Source: Novosphingobium sp. AP12 (GTDB taxonomy: Bacteria; Pseudomonadota; Alphaproteobacteria; Sphingomonadales; Sphingomonadaceae). From it: a DNA stretch of 64,000 bases. Below the pieces are notes generated by a model that saw nothing but the letters and a program-made list of their open reading frames with translations, ran no database searches and had not been told where the DNA came from. Positions 55,990-64,000 of this stretch are shown piece by piece; position 1 is the first letter of the stretch, and the number at the start of each line of letters is the position of its first letter. Position numbers and translations under genes: made by a program. The stretch lies in the NCBI RefSeq assembly GCF_000281975.1, contig NZ_AKKE01000006.1, positions 1 to 64,000 of the forward strand, given 5' to 3'.

Positions 55990-56552
55990 CAGTCGGCCTT
56001 CTTCACGTAGGCTTTTTCGTAGACGTCGACGATGATGCGGGTGCCGCTCGCGATGTGCGGCGGCACCATCACGCGCACGCCGTTGTCGAGCATGGCGGGC
56101 TTGAAGCTGGAGGACGCGGTCTGGCCCTTCACCACGGCGTCGGCTTCGACGATTGTGGCTTCGACCTGCTCGGGCAGCTGTACCGAGATCGGACGCTCTT
56201 CCCACATTTCGAGAAGGACCTGCATGCCGTCCTGAAGGAAGGCGGCGGCATCGCCCAGGAGGTCTGCGGGGAGCGAAATCTGCTCGTAAGTCTCGGTATC
56301 CATGAACACCAGGTCCTCGCCCTCGGCGTAGAGGAACTGGAAATCCTTGGTGTCGAGGCGCACGCGCTCGACGGTGTCGGCGCTGCGGAAACGCACGTTG
56401 GTCTTGCGGCCGTCGATCAGGTTCTTCATCTCTACCTGCATGAAGGCGCCGCCCTTGCCGGGCTGGGTGTGCTGCGTCTTCGCAACCTTCCAGATGCCCT
56501 TTTCGTATTCAAGGATGTTGCCGGGACGGATGTCGACGCCGCTGATCTTCAT
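55989..56552 (-). CDS. efp: Elongation factor P
   Basis: A 187-aa EF-P that rescues ribosomes stalled on polyproline. The three-domain fold starts [19 protein letters not shown]; the tip lysine that is modified in some bacteria is in TQPGKGGAF (K33). The C-terminal [22 protein letters not shown] ending is consensus. First gene of an operon with a secreted protein and the IMPase-family gene. Confidence 0.95.
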   Translation of the reverse strand: MKISGVDIRPGNILEYEKGIWKVAKTQHTQPGKGGAFMQVEMKNLIDGRKTNVRFRSADTVERVRLDTKDFQFLYAEGEDLVFMDTETYEQISLPADLLGDAAAFLQDGMQVLLEMWEERPISVQLPEQVEATIVEADAVVKGQTASSSFKPAMLDNGVRVMVPPHIASGTRIIVDVYEKAYVKKAD

Positions 56553-56689
56553 GGGTTCTTGCCTTCAGACTGGGAAAGAGCTCGAGGATCGCACCGGCGG
56601 CGGCGCCGTCACGATCCTTGGAAAGCATGGGCCCTTAGACGAGGCAGCGAGGCATGGCAATTGCTTCGCGCCGATGCTAGCCAATCGCC

Positions 56690-57085
56690 ATGATGCGCGC
56701 CCATGCCCAGTTGTCGTCCGCCGTTGCCGGCCTTGCCCTTCTCCTCGCGCAGACAGGCTGCGCTGCCAGTGCCACGCCGCCGCTCGCCCCCGGCGGCGCG
56801 ATCGCGACGCTGGCGCTGGGCTCCTACACATGCGAAATGCCGGGCGATGCAGGCGGCGCCGTCGGCAAGCCGGTGCCTGACTATGCGTTCCGCGTGGTCA
56901 ATTCCTCAAGCTACAAGGCAGGCGGGATTCGGGGCAGCTACCTGTTCGTGGGGGACAGGGTCACCATGACCGGCGGCAAGCTCAAGGGCCTGAAGCTCCA
57001 CCGCATCTCCGCCGGGTTCCTTAGGGAAGTGAAACCCGATGGAACGGACGGCGACCTGCGCTGCGTGCGCGCGTCGAGGAAATAA
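56690..57085 (+). CDS. Putative lipoprotein
   Basis: A 131-aa protein (130 from the second ATG) with a lipoprotein-like leader GLALLLAQTGCAAS. The lipobox is imperfect (AQTGC) but the cysteine at about 25 is well placed. The mature domain, GSYTCEMPGDAGGAVGKPVP and KGLKLHRISAGFLREVK, is compact with two more cysteines. No family recognised. Divergent from efp. Confidence 0.65.
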   Translation: MMRAHAQLSSAVAGLALLLAQTGCAASATPPLAPGGAIATLALGSYTCEMPGDAGGAVGKPVPDYAFRVVNSSSYKAGGIRGSYLFVGDRVTMTGGKLKGLKLHRISAGFLREVKPDGTDGDLRCVRASRK

Positions 57086-57164
57086 AGGCTGATCGCTCCC
57101 GCGGTTTGCCCCTGCCCTCTGCCCGGCCTAGCTCAACGGTAGCTATGGATAACGGGAGCACGGC

Positions 57165-57977
57165 ATGGATTTCCAGTTACAGGGCAAGGTCGCGGTCGTC
57201 ACTGGCGCGACCGCCAACATCGGACGCGCCATCGCTCTCGACCTTGCCGTCGAGGGCGCCGCCCTCATCCTTGTCGGCCGAGACGCGCAGGCCGGCGCGA
57301 GGCTGGTGGAGGACTGCCGGCAGCGGCGCGCAGCCGACGCAGTGTTCGTCGCCGCGGATCTGATCGACCCCGCCTCGCCCGCGAAAGTGCTGGAGGCCGC
57401 CGAGGCGATCGGACCGATCGCGGTGTTGGTCAACAACGTGGGCGGGAACGTCGACCAGGGCCTTTTCGTCGACAGCGATCCCGGCAAGTGGATGGCCGAT
57501 ATCGACCTCAACTTCGGCACCGTGCTGCGCATGACCCATGCGGTGCTGCCCGGCATGATCGCGCGGAAGACCGGCGCCATCGTCAACGTCGGCTCCACCG
57601 CCGCGCTGGTGGGCGACTACATGCTGCCGGTCTACTCGGCCGCCAAGGGCGCGGTGCACAGCTTCACCGTGGTGCTCGCCAAGGAAGTCGGCCAGCACGG
57701 CATCCGCGTCAACGCGATCGCGCCATACGCCACGATCCCCACCGACCCCGCGAGCCTCAGCGCCGGCAGCCGCTTCAATCCCGAGACCGGCGTGTTCTCC
57801 AAAGGCCAGGCCAGCGTCAGCGAGGAGGACCGCGCCATCCGCCAGCGCCGCACCTTCGTCGGAAAACCTTTCGCGAGCCCTGAGGAAATGGCGGCGATGG
57901 CAACCTTCCTCGCCTCGGGCCGCGCGAGCTTCATCACCGGGCAGGTCTATCCCGTCGATGGAGGAGCGCTGCTCTAA
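57165..57977 (+). CDS. SDR-family oxidoreductase
   Basis: A 270-aa classical short-chain dehydrogenase. The cofactor motif TGATANIGRAIA is near residue 13, NNVGGN near 88, the catalytic serine in VNVGSTAAL, and YSAAK with the active Tyr and Lys. The C-terminus SFITGQVYPVDGGALL is consensus. Preceded by a short leader with GGGAG. Followed by a SnoaL-like gene in the same direction. Substrate unknown; the region looks catabolic. Confidence 0.9.
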   Translation: MDFQLQGKVAVVTGATANIGRAIALDLAVEGAALILVGRDAQAGARLVEDCRQRRAADAVFVAADLIDPASPAKVLEAAEAIGPIAVLVNNVGGNVDQGLFVDSDPGKWMADIDLNFGTVLRMTHAVLPGMIARKTGAIVNVGSTAALVGDYMLPVYSAAKGAVHSFTVVLAKEVGQHGIRVNAIAPYATIPTDPASLSAGSRFNPETGVFSKGQASVSEEDRAIRQRRTFVGKPFASPEEMAAMATFLASGRASFITGQVYPVDGGALL

Positions 57978-58005
57978 AACATCAGAACCATGGGAGAGAA
58001 CGAAA

Positions 58006-58533
58006 ATGGCCATCGATGAAACCGCCCTGCAGGCGCTACTCGACAAGGACGCGATCCGCGATCTGGTGCTGCTCTATTCGCGGGCAATCGACCGGCAGGA
58101 CATCGCCCTGCTGCGCGACCTCTACACCGAGGACGCCACGGACAGCCACGGCGACAGTTTCGACGGTCCGGCGGACGGCTACTGCAAGTTCATCGAGGGT
58201 GCGTTCCCCCACATGCCCTATTCGGGTCATCACGTGTGCAACCACCTGATCGCGGTAGATGGCGACGAGGGCAGCGGCGAGGTCTACGCCCTGGCCTACC
58301 ACCTCATCCCCGGCCGCGACGGCGGGAGCGAGGAAGACTTCATGGCGGTACGCTACATCGACAACTACCGCCGCTGCCCCGATGGTCGCTGGCGTTTTGC
58401 CAGGCGCGTGGTGACCTACGACTTCAAGCTGCGGCGGCCTTTCGACGGCGGCGGACTGCTGGGCCTGCGCGAGCGCGATCCCAGCTACGACGTCTGCACC
58501 CAGGCACTCTTCGCAAGAGGGCCGAGCGGCTGA
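58006..58533 (+). CDS. SnoaL/NTF2-like protein
   Basis: A 175-aa NTF2-fold protein with the SnoaL_4-type start LLDKDAIRDLVLLYSRAIDRQD, the acidic DLYTEDATDSHG and the GHHVCNHLI strand. This fold includes dehydratases, isomerases and ring-hydroxylating-oxygenase beta-like proteins. GGGAGAGAACGAAA supports the ATG at 58006. Co-directional with the SDR, so a metabolic role in the same pathway is inferred. Confidence 0.85.
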   Translation: MAIDETALQALLDKDAIRDLVLLYSRAIDRQDIALLRDLYTEDATDSHGDSFDGPADGYCKFIEGAFPHMPYSGHHVCNHLIAVDGDEGSGEVYALAYHLIPGRDGGSEEDFMAVRYIDNYRRCPDGRWRFARRVVTYDFKLRRPFDGGGLLGLRERDPSYDVCTQALFARGPSG

Positions 58534-58651
58534 GCATTCACTCGCCGGACTTTGCCGCCGGCGATGCAGCCTTTTTCGCGCTGGCTCATTGCTAGGCCCG
58601 ACGGGGCAGGCGACGGCAATCGTGCGCGCCTGCCGCCGCGGGAGGAACCCA

Positions 58652-59731
58652 ATGCCAGCAAGCGTGCCCGGAACGGTTAAAGTCGGCGTGCTCAATGACA
58701 TGGCCGACTTTTCCGAACCGGACAACGGCGGCGTCATACCTAGCGACGTCACGGGCTGGTTGGAGCGCGAGATCGGCGTCCTGCACGAAGCCGGGAGGCT
58801 GTCTGCCACGGTCGAGTTCGTGCATGCCTATGGCCTCGGCCTTCCTTCGGGAACCGCCGAGGCGGTGGAGCGGGCCTATCGCCAGTTGGCCGATGCCGGT
58901 GTCGCGCTGATCGTCGGCCCGGCGATCGGCGACAATGCTCTGGTGGCGACCCCGCTCGCCGAACAACTGCGCATCCCCACGATCAACTGGGCCGGCGCGG
59001 AGCGCGCGCGGGGGCGCTACATGTTCCATCATCAGGTCGGCAGCCACGAGGACGAATCGCTCGTCATGGCGCGGCACATGGCAGGTCTAGGATGCAAGCG
59101 CCTCGCCGTCGCATACGACATCTCGCCTATCGGCACGCGGCACCTCAAGTACCTCGAGGACGAGGCCCGGGTGCTGGGCATCGAAATCGTTGCGCGGCAC
59201 GGCCTGTCTCCGCTTGCCGAAGATGCCGCCGAGGCGGTCGACGCCCTGCTCGAGGACGGGCCGGACGGCTTCGTCTACCTCGGCCTCGGCGTGTCGGCTC
59301 CGGCCGTCGCGCGCGAGCTGTCGGCCGATGGCTGGGATGGGCCGAACATCATGAACACCGCGGGCCTGCGCGGCTATCACGGCGACTTTGCACGCGCCTG
59401 CGAGGGCTGGTTTTACATCGACATGCATTCGGACACGAACACGACCTTGCAGGCACAGATGTTGCTCCTGAACGCACCCCGGCAGCACGCGCTTGCCGTC
59501 GCCAAGGGTCACGACATCGGCCGCCTCGTCGCCGAGGGTCTAGCCCGCGCCACCGACCTCAGTCGCGAAGGCGTGCGCATCGGTCTGGAGCAGGTCAAGT
59601 GGCTGCCCGCCGCCGAGGGGTACGAAGGAACCTTGCTCGGCTTCGGCATCCAGGACCACGGCGCGCTCCATGGGCGCTACCTCGTGGTGCGCCAGTGGCT
59701 CGGCGGCGAAACGCGCGAAGTGGCCCTCTAG
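58652..59731 (+). CDS. Leu/Ile/Val-binding-type substrate-binding protein without signal peptide
   Basis: A 359-aa type 1 periplasmic-binding-fold protein (Peripla_BP_6). VKVGVLNDMADFSEPDNGGV, ALIVGPAIGDNALVATPLAE and KRLAVAYDISPIGTRHLKYL are typical of branched-chain amino-acid or aromatic-acid binding proteins. No signal peptide or lipobox precedes it, and no permease or ATPase gene is adjacent. It may be cytoplasmic or act as an amide/urea-type sensor like AmiC. GGGAGGAACCCA supports the ATG at 58652. Confidence 0.8.
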   Translation: MPASVPGTVKVGVLNDMADFSEPDNGGVIPSDVTGWLEREIGVLHEAGRLSATVEFVHAYGLGLPSGTAEAVERAYRQLADAGVALIVGPAIGDNALVATPLAEQLRIPTINWAGAERARGRYMFHHQVGSHEDESLVMARHMAGLGCKRLAVAYDISPIGTRHLKYLEDEARVLGIEIVARHGLSPLAEDAAEAVDALLEDGPDGFVYLGLGVSAPAVARELSADGWDGPNIMNTAGLRGYHGDFARACEGWFYIDMHSDTNTTLQAQMLLLNAPRQHALAVAKGHDIGRLVAEGLARATDLSREGVRIGLEQVKWLPAAEGYEGTLLGFGIQDHGALHGRYLVVRQWLGGETREVAL

Positions 59732-59737
59732 CGCCCC

Positions 59738-60541
59738 CTACATCGACGGCGCGTAGCCGCCGTTGAGCGGGTAGGTCTGCCCGGTGATCCACTCCGCCGC
59801 GTCCGAGCACAGGAACGTCACGAGGCCAGCAACATCCGCCGACTTGCCGTAGCGGCGGATGGTGTAGCGCGCCAACTGCACTTTGGCGTGGTCGCTGGCC
59901 ATGAGTTCGGCCAGCTTCTCCTCGGGCATGTCCGGCATCAGCGAGGACAGCGACACCGCGTTGCTGGTCACTCCGTAGCGCCCCAGTTCCTTGGCGATCG
60001 AGCGCACGAAACCTTGCGCGCCAGCCTTGGCCGAGGCGTAGACCGCCAGCTTGGGTTCGCCCACACGGCCCGAGTCCGAGACGATGGTGACGATCCGCCC
60101 GCGCTTCGCTGCCACCATGTTCGGAATGAAGGCGAAGCAGGCATTGTAGACGCCGTAGAGGTTGGTGCGCAGGTAACGGTCCCAGGCGGCCGGCTCTTCC
60201 TCCCAGAAGTTGAGCGTGGGGCGCAGCGAGCCGCCGGGCCCCGCCATGCCCGCGTTGTTCACCAGGATCGTCGCCGGCCCGAGCTTCTCCTTGATCGCGG
60301 CATCGGCAGCCCTGATCGCGTCGAGGTCGCCCACGTCGAACGGCACCGCGAGCGCCGGGACGCCGGTGGCGCGGATTTCCTCGGCCACCGCCTCGGCGCG
60401 CTCGGCCACGAAGTCGTTGACCGCGATGCCGCCCGCGTTGTGGCGCGCCAGCTCGAGCGCGATCCCGCGCCCGGCGTTCTGGCCGGCACCGGTGACGACG
60501 GCGACTTGTCCGCCAAGGTCGAGAAGATCGTGTGTGCTCAT
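59738..60541 (-). CDS. SDR-family oxidoreductase
   Basis: A 267-aa short-chain dehydrogenase. TGAGQNAGRGIALEL is the nucleotide motif, LVNNAGMAGPGG the second, SDSGRVGEPKLAVYASAK carries the catalytic Ser/Tyr/Lys, and WITGQTYPLNGGY ends it. GGGAG 10 bases before the ATG at 60541 supports that start; the frame continues upstream only as shadow of the DUF1214 gene. It is divergent from DUF1214 across a palindrome. Confidence 0.9.
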   Translation of the reverse strand: MSTHDLLDLGGQVAVVTGAGQNAGRGIALELARHNAGGIAVNDFVAERAEAVAEEIRATGVPALAVPFDVGDLDAIRAADAAIKEKLGPATILVNNAGMAGPGGSLRPTLNFWEEEPAAWDRYLRTNLYGVYNACFAFIPNMVAAKRGRIVTIVSDSGRVGEPKLAVYASAKAGAQGFVRSIAKELGRYGVTSNAVSLSSLMPDMPEEKLAELMASDHAKVQLARYTIRRYGKSADVAGLVTFLCSDAAEWITGQTYPLNGGYAPSM

Positions 60542-60576
60542 GTCAGTGCCGCTCCCAATGCCCATTGCAGGCCTTT

Positions 60577-60596
60577 TAGATAGTATATACTCTCTA
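60577..60596. promoter_or_regulatory. 20-bp palindromic operator candidate
   Basis: TAGATAGTATATACTCTCTA is a perfect palindrome except for one T/C position pair, with the AT-rich core AGTATATACT. It is centred in the 105-base divergent region between the SDR gene (starts 60541, minus) and DUF1214 (starts 60647, plus). Size and symmetry fit a TetR-type operator controlling both; no tetR gene is in the window. Confidence 0.65.
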
Positions 60597-60646
60597 GTCA
60601 TGGCGAGTCCCGGCGAGGGTCCGCGCAGGAGAGGATCCCCCGGACG

Positions 60647-61828
60647 ATGCAGCCTCAACAGCCCGGTCCGCTGTCGGAGTATCTGGCCGATCTTGAAGGG
60701 GCCGTGGCCCACATTGCCAAGACCTGGCGACCCGACGATCCGGAATATCGCGCCGACGTTTACCGGCAGATCGTGATGCAGTTCTCCTATGGCTACTTCG
60801 CGTTCTTCCATGCGAGCGCCGAGCATCCCGACTGGGCGCCGCTGTGGAACCCGGTCTACACGCTGCAGCCCAACCCCGACGACATCTACCTCCAGAGCCC
60901 GGTCAGCCCGGCCTATCGTTACCGGGTCAGCGGCACGCGCGGGACGGTGAAGATGATCACGTTCAACACCCAGATGAACAACGCCGGCTACCCCGGCCCG
61001 GTCGACATGACCGGCGAGCATTATTCCGATCTCGACGACCGGCAGCTTACGATCGCACCCGACGGCAGCTTCGAAATCCTGCTCTCGGCGGAGCGCCCCG
61101 AAGGCCACGCGGGCAACTGGCTGCAGATTAAGCCCGGCGCCACGCTGCTGATGGTGCGCAAGCGCTCCTACGACTGGGCGGGCGAGGTCGACCCGGTGCT
61201 CTCGATCGAGAACCTCGATCCCGTCCCGCCCAAGCCGCGCCTTTCGGTGGAGGAAATCCTGGAGCGCATCCGCCACATGGCCGCGATGCCCGGACGTGCG
61301 CAGGAGCTGTTCTTCGGGATGCAGAACCAAATTCGGTCGAGCGCGGGGATCAACGTGTTCCAGCCCGCCCCGATCGGCGGCGCCCTGTCGCGCCAGATCT
61401 ACGTGCCCGCCGTGTTCGAGTTCGACCCGGGCGAGGCGCTGGTGCTGGAAACCGAGCTGCCGGAGACGCGGCCTTACTGGAACTTCCAGCTCAACGACCC
61501 GTACTACAACGCGGTCGAATACGTGTACCGCACCAGCAGCACCAACGGCCATTTCGCGCATATCGGCGGCGACGGCAAATTCCGGGCGGTGATCGCGCTC
61601 GACGATCCCGGCGTGCCCAACTGGCTCGACCCGGCGGGCTTCCTGCAGGGCACGATCTACGGCCGCTGGTACGATTGCGACAGTTGCCCGACGCCCACCC
61701 TCACCCGCGTGCCGCTGAACGAGCTGCGCGCCCACCTGCCGCCCGAAACGCCCCGGTTCTCGCCCGAGCAACGGGCCGCGCAGATCAGCGAACGCGTGCG
61801 CGGAGCGCAGCGCCGAAGGAGATGGTAA
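60647..61828 (+). CDS. DUF1214-domain protein
   Basis: A 393-aa protein. The central part, YLQSPVSPAYRYRVSGTRGT and VDMTGEHYSDLDDRQLTIAPDGSF, and the late YWNFQLNDPYYNAVEYVYR belong to the DUF1214 pattern. No signal peptide. DUF1214 proteins often occur next to SDR and acyl-CoA dehydrogenase genes in actinobacterial and sphingomonad catabolic clusters, as here; their chemistry is unknown. Its stop overlaps the next ATG (TAATG). Confidence 0.78.
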   Translation: MQPQQPGPLSEYLADLEGAVAHIAKTWRPDDPEYRADVYRQIVMQFSYGYFAFFHASAEHPDWAPLWNPVYTLQPNPDDIYLQSPVSPAYRYRVSGTRGTVKMITFNTQMNNAGYPGPVDMTGEHYSDLDDRQLTIAPDGSFEILLSAERPEGHAGNWLQIKPGATLLMVRKRSYDWAGEVDPVLSIENLDPVPPKPRLSVEEILERIRHMAAMPGRAQELFFGMQNQIRSSAGINVFQPAPIGGALSRQIYVPAVFEFDPGEALVLETELPETRPYWNFQLNDPYYNAVEYVYRTSSTNGHFAHIGGDGKFRAVIALDDPGVPNWLDPAGFLQGTIYGRWYDCDSCPTPTLTRVPLNELRAHLPPETPRFSPEQRAAQISERVRGAQRRRRW

Positions 61829-62616
61829 TGCTCGAAGGATTCGACCTCACCGGCCGCGTGGCCCTCGTGACCGGCGGCGGCACCGGCATCGGCAAGGCCA
61901 TCGCCACCCTGCTCGCCCAGCGAGGCGCCGACATCGTGATCGCCGCGCGGCGGGTGGAGGCTCTGGAAAGCGCCGCTGCAGAGATCGGCGCGTTGACCGG
62001 GCGGCGGGTGGAGTATCTCACCACTGACGTCACCGATGCTGCCGCCGCACAGGCGCTGATCGACGCCGTGGTGGAACGGCTGGGAGGCCTCGACATCCTC
62101 ATCAACAACGCCGGAAAGTCGAGCTATTCGGGCTCCTCCAAAATGCCGCCGGAGATGTGGGACAAGGATATCCGGCTCAACCTCAACGCGGCGTTCTACT
62201 GCGCGCACGCAGCGTTCCCGCACCTCAAGGCGAGCGGGCACGGCGCGGTCGTGAACATATCCTCGCAGGCGGGCATCACCGGGACGACAGGCTGCGGGGC
62301 CTACTCGGCGGCCAAGGCGGGGCTCCAGATGTTCACCAAGGTCGCCGCCAGCGAGTGGGGCGGCGCTGGGGTGCGGGTCAACTGCGTGGCACCGGGCATG
62401 ATCGCCACCGACCTCGCGCAGAAAAGCTGGGCCAAGACCGGCTTCGACGCGCTCGGCGCAGCTACCACCGCCTTCGCGCTGCGCCGTCCCGGCAAGCCCG
62501 AGGAGATCGCCCAGGCCGTCGCCTTCCTCGCCAGCGACGCCGCCAGCTACATCACGGGTGAAACTCTGGCCGTGAGCGGCGGGGCAGGACAGAAAGGCAT
62601 GATCGACACGGATTAA
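61828..62616 (+). CDS. SDR-family oxidoreductase
   Basis: A 262-aa short-chain dehydrogenase: TGGGTGIGKAIATLL (nucleotide motif), LINNAGKSSYSG, VNISSQAG with the catalytic serine, AYSAAKAGLQ, and ASYITGETLAVSGG at the end. AAGGAG six bases before the ATG at 61828 decides the start; a second ATG at 61822 is too close to the Shine-Dalgarno sequence. It is coupled to DUF1214. Probably acts on a hydroxyacyl-CoA or cyclic alcohol. Confidence 0.9.
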   Translation: MLEGFDLTGRVALVTGGGTGIGKAIATLLAQRGADIVIAARRVEALESAAAEIGALTGRRVEYLTTDVTDAAAAQALIDAVVERLGGLDILINNAGKSSYSGSSKMPPEMWDKDIRLNLNAAFYCAHAAFPHLKASGHGAVVNISSQAGITGTTGCGAYSAAKAGLQMFTKVAASEWGGAGVRVNCVAPGMIATDLAQKSWAKTGFDALGAATTAFALRRPGKPEEIAQAVAFLASDAASYITGETLAVSGGAGQKGMIDTD

Positions 62617-62648
62617 GGAGGTGCCCCCCGAAACCGGGGACGAGACGC

Positions 62649-63566
62649 CTACTCCCAGAGCGCTTCCGCAGCTGCCAGCCCCTGCTCCCCGCGCCCGCCG
62701 AGTTCGGCGGTCAGCAGCTTGAGCCGGTAGGTCCAAAGGTGCAGCGGGTGCTCGAGCGTCATACCCATGCCGCCGAGGAACTGGTGGTAGTCGTAGCACA
62801 CCCGCTTGGCCGCCTCCTGCGCATGGAGCAGCGCCATCGCGGCATCCCCCGCATCGCCGGTCCCGGCCGCGCGCAGGGCGAGCCAGTAGACGCTATTGGT
62901 GATGACCTGATCCTCGGCAAGGCGATGCCGCATGCCCTGGAAGGTCGCGAGCGGGCGGCCGAATTGCTTGCGCTCGGACACGTAGGTTACCGTGCTTGCC
63001 AGCGCCGCACCGAGCAGGCCTGCCGCCTCAGCCGCCACGGCGACGCGCCATGCGCGCAGAACTTCGGCGGGCGCGACCTCGTGCACGGTCATCGCATCGG
63101 GCAGGCCGGTCAGCATCGCCACCGGGTAGGCGTAGAGCGTGTCTTCCTGCGCTGGTGCGATCAGGCGAGCGTCCGCCGCGAAGCTGCGCACCCCGGACGG
63201 CCCGACGACCACCACCGTGGCGCCCGGCCGCAGGAAGCGCACCGGACCGCCGGTCCGCCCTTCCTCGACGAGGCAGAGCGGGCGCGGCAGTTCGGGATCG
63301 ATCAGCGGGCGGACGAGGGCCGACGCCGCCGCCTCCACCGCGAAAGGCAGGCGCGCCAGCTTCTCCGCCACCAGCGCGGCGGTGACGGGGCCGAGTTCCT
63401 CGACCGCCATGACGTCGAGGAAGCCGTTCTCGACCAGCGCCGCGTCCAGCTCGGCGCTCTCCAGCGCCAGCGAGACGTCGTGCATCGGCAAAGTCGCGTA
63501 AGGCCGGGCGAGGCTGTCGATGAAGTCGAGGACCTGGGTCTGGTCCTCGCTGAGGGCAAGCTGCAT
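62649..63566 (-). CDS. Acyl-CoA dehydrogenase-like protein, short subunit
   Basis: A 305-aa acyl-CoA dehydrogenase-fold protein, shorter than the usual 380 residues. The C-terminal domain is clear: VSERKQFGRPLATFQGMRHRL and HQFLGGMGMTLEHPLHLWTYR, but the middle domain is reduced and I see no catalytic glutamate at the usual place. The start overlaps the stop of another acyl-CoA dehydrogenase-like gene upstream. This is the layout of heteromeric alpha/beta dehydrogenases in steroid side-chain degradation. Confidence 0.85.
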   Translation of the reverse strand: MQLALSEDQTQVLDFIDSLARPYATLPMHDVSLALESAELDAALVENGFLDVMAVEELGPVTAALVAEKLARLPFAVEAAASALVRPLIDPELPRPLCLVEEGRTGGPVRFLRPGATVVVVGPSGVRSFAADARLIAPAQEDTLYAYPVAMLTGLPDAMTVHEVAPAEVLRAWRVAVAAEAAGLLGAALASTVTYVSERKQFGRPLATFQGMRHRLAEDQVITNSVYWLALRAAGTGDAGDAAMALLHAQEAAKRVCYDYHQFLGGMGMTLEHPLHLWTYRLKLLTAELGGRGEQGLAAAEALWE

Positions 63567-64000
63567 CAGCGCGGTTCCCGGGGCAGTTCCAGCACTTCGC
63601 TGGCGATGATGTTGAGCTGGATTTCGGCCGAACCGGCGGCGACGCCGGCGACGATGCCGCGCTGGTGGTGCATCTTGAGGTAGGCCGAGGCGCCGGCCAG
63701 CGCCTCGGGTACGAACTCGATGACGAATTCGCACACCGCTCGCTCGGCCATGACCGTGGCGTAGCGCGCCGAACTCGATTCCGCGCCGATGGCAAGACCG
63801 TCGACGCGCTTCTGGACGACGGCGTAGTTGGCCGTCCCCGCCGCCTCGCACAGCGCCGCACAGCGCGCTGCCTCGATCCGAACGTAGTCGCGCGCGAAGC
63901 GGCCCTGCGCCTGCAACATCGCCACCGCACGGTCGAGCGCGGCGCGGGCCAGCGTGAAGCGCGGGATCCCGAGACGCTCGTTGCGCAGCGAATAGGCGAC
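63566..64000 (-). CDS. Acyl-CoA dehydrogenase-like protein, partial (window edge)
   Basis: The C-terminal 144 residues of a larger protein whose 5' part lies beyond 64,000. SLRNERLGIPRFTLARAALD, then VCEFVIEFVPEALAGASAYL and QLNIIASEVLELP form the helical C-terminal domain of an acyl-CoA dehydrogenase. The stop shares its last base with the start of the short subunit. It is the probable catalytic partner of that subunit. Confidence 0.85.
   Translation of the reverse strand, partial: VAYSLRNERLGIPRFTLARAALDRAVAMLQAQGRFARDYVRIEAARCAALCEAAGTANYAVVQKRVDGLAIGAESSSARYATVMAERAVCEFVIEFVPEALAGASAYLKMHHQRGIVAGVAAGSAEIQLNIIASEVLELPREPR

Overview
The window is high-GC alphaproteobacterial chromosome, most probably from the Sphingomonadales (Novosphingobium-like). 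The order is inferred from three things: the regulatory block ChvI/ChvG, short HprK, RapZ, EIIA-Man and HPr; the CobS / J-domain / BolA neighbourhood; and small lineage-type proteins (a 43-aa basic protein starting MAKSQKR and a DUF6771-like protein). No rRNA gene and no CRISPR array were seen. One tRNA was found, tRNA-Leu(CAA).

Left part (1-43,563) is mainly core genome. 1-12,263 holds a Nudix CoA pyrophosphatase, CCA-adding enzyme, two tandem aspartic proteases, ParC, a DJ-1/PfpI protein, an Fe-S block (two overlapping cysteine desulfurases plus a 2Fe-2S ferredoxin), an alpha/beta hydrolase and a DUF885 protein. 12,318-19,639 holds PEP carboxykinase divergent from ChvI-ChvG, then HprK-RapZ-EIIA-HPr and a TrmH methyltransferase. 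A decayed META-domain lipoprotein gene follows at 19,687-20,088. 20,093-25,295 holds rmuC, def, recR, fmt, a cupin gene and truA. Small stress-type genes follow, then cobS. 28,146-34,470 is a detoxification-type gene train (HxlR regulator, four VOC-type proteins, three GSTs, DUF1428, AHSA1, GFA) lying between cobS and the J-domain/BolA pair. 35,103-41,400 is bolA, hisG-hisD-nusB-thiL and a proton pyrophosphatase. A translationally coupled pair, a GNAT/BioF2-type protein and a JmjC-like cupin, ends the core stretch at 43,563.

43,581-54,042 is an integrated mobile element of about 10.4 kb. It is bounded by an exact 19-bp direct repeat that is the 3' end of tRNA-Leu(CAA). The complete tRNA is retained at the right end, next to a 610-aa tyrosine integrase. 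Cargo is mostly unrecognised: two paralogous tiny proteins, membrane proteins, a DUF6771-like protein, a BRO-N-like protein and a phage-virion-like protein in one operon, a serine recombinase, an orphan Imm33-like immunity protein, and about 1 kb of non-coding sequence with short iteron-like direct repeats. This element is the most likely place for undescribed biology.

Right part (54,108-64,000): a chromosomal efp operon with an inositol-phosphatase-family gene. Then comes a catabolic-looking region: three SDR dehydrogenases, a SnoaL-like protein, a periplasmic-binding-fold protein without a signal peptide, a DUF1214 protein, and two adjacent acyl-CoA dehydrogenase-like genes, the second cut by the window edge. 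A near-perfect 20-bp palindrome lies in the divergent promoter between the SDR and DUF1214 genes.
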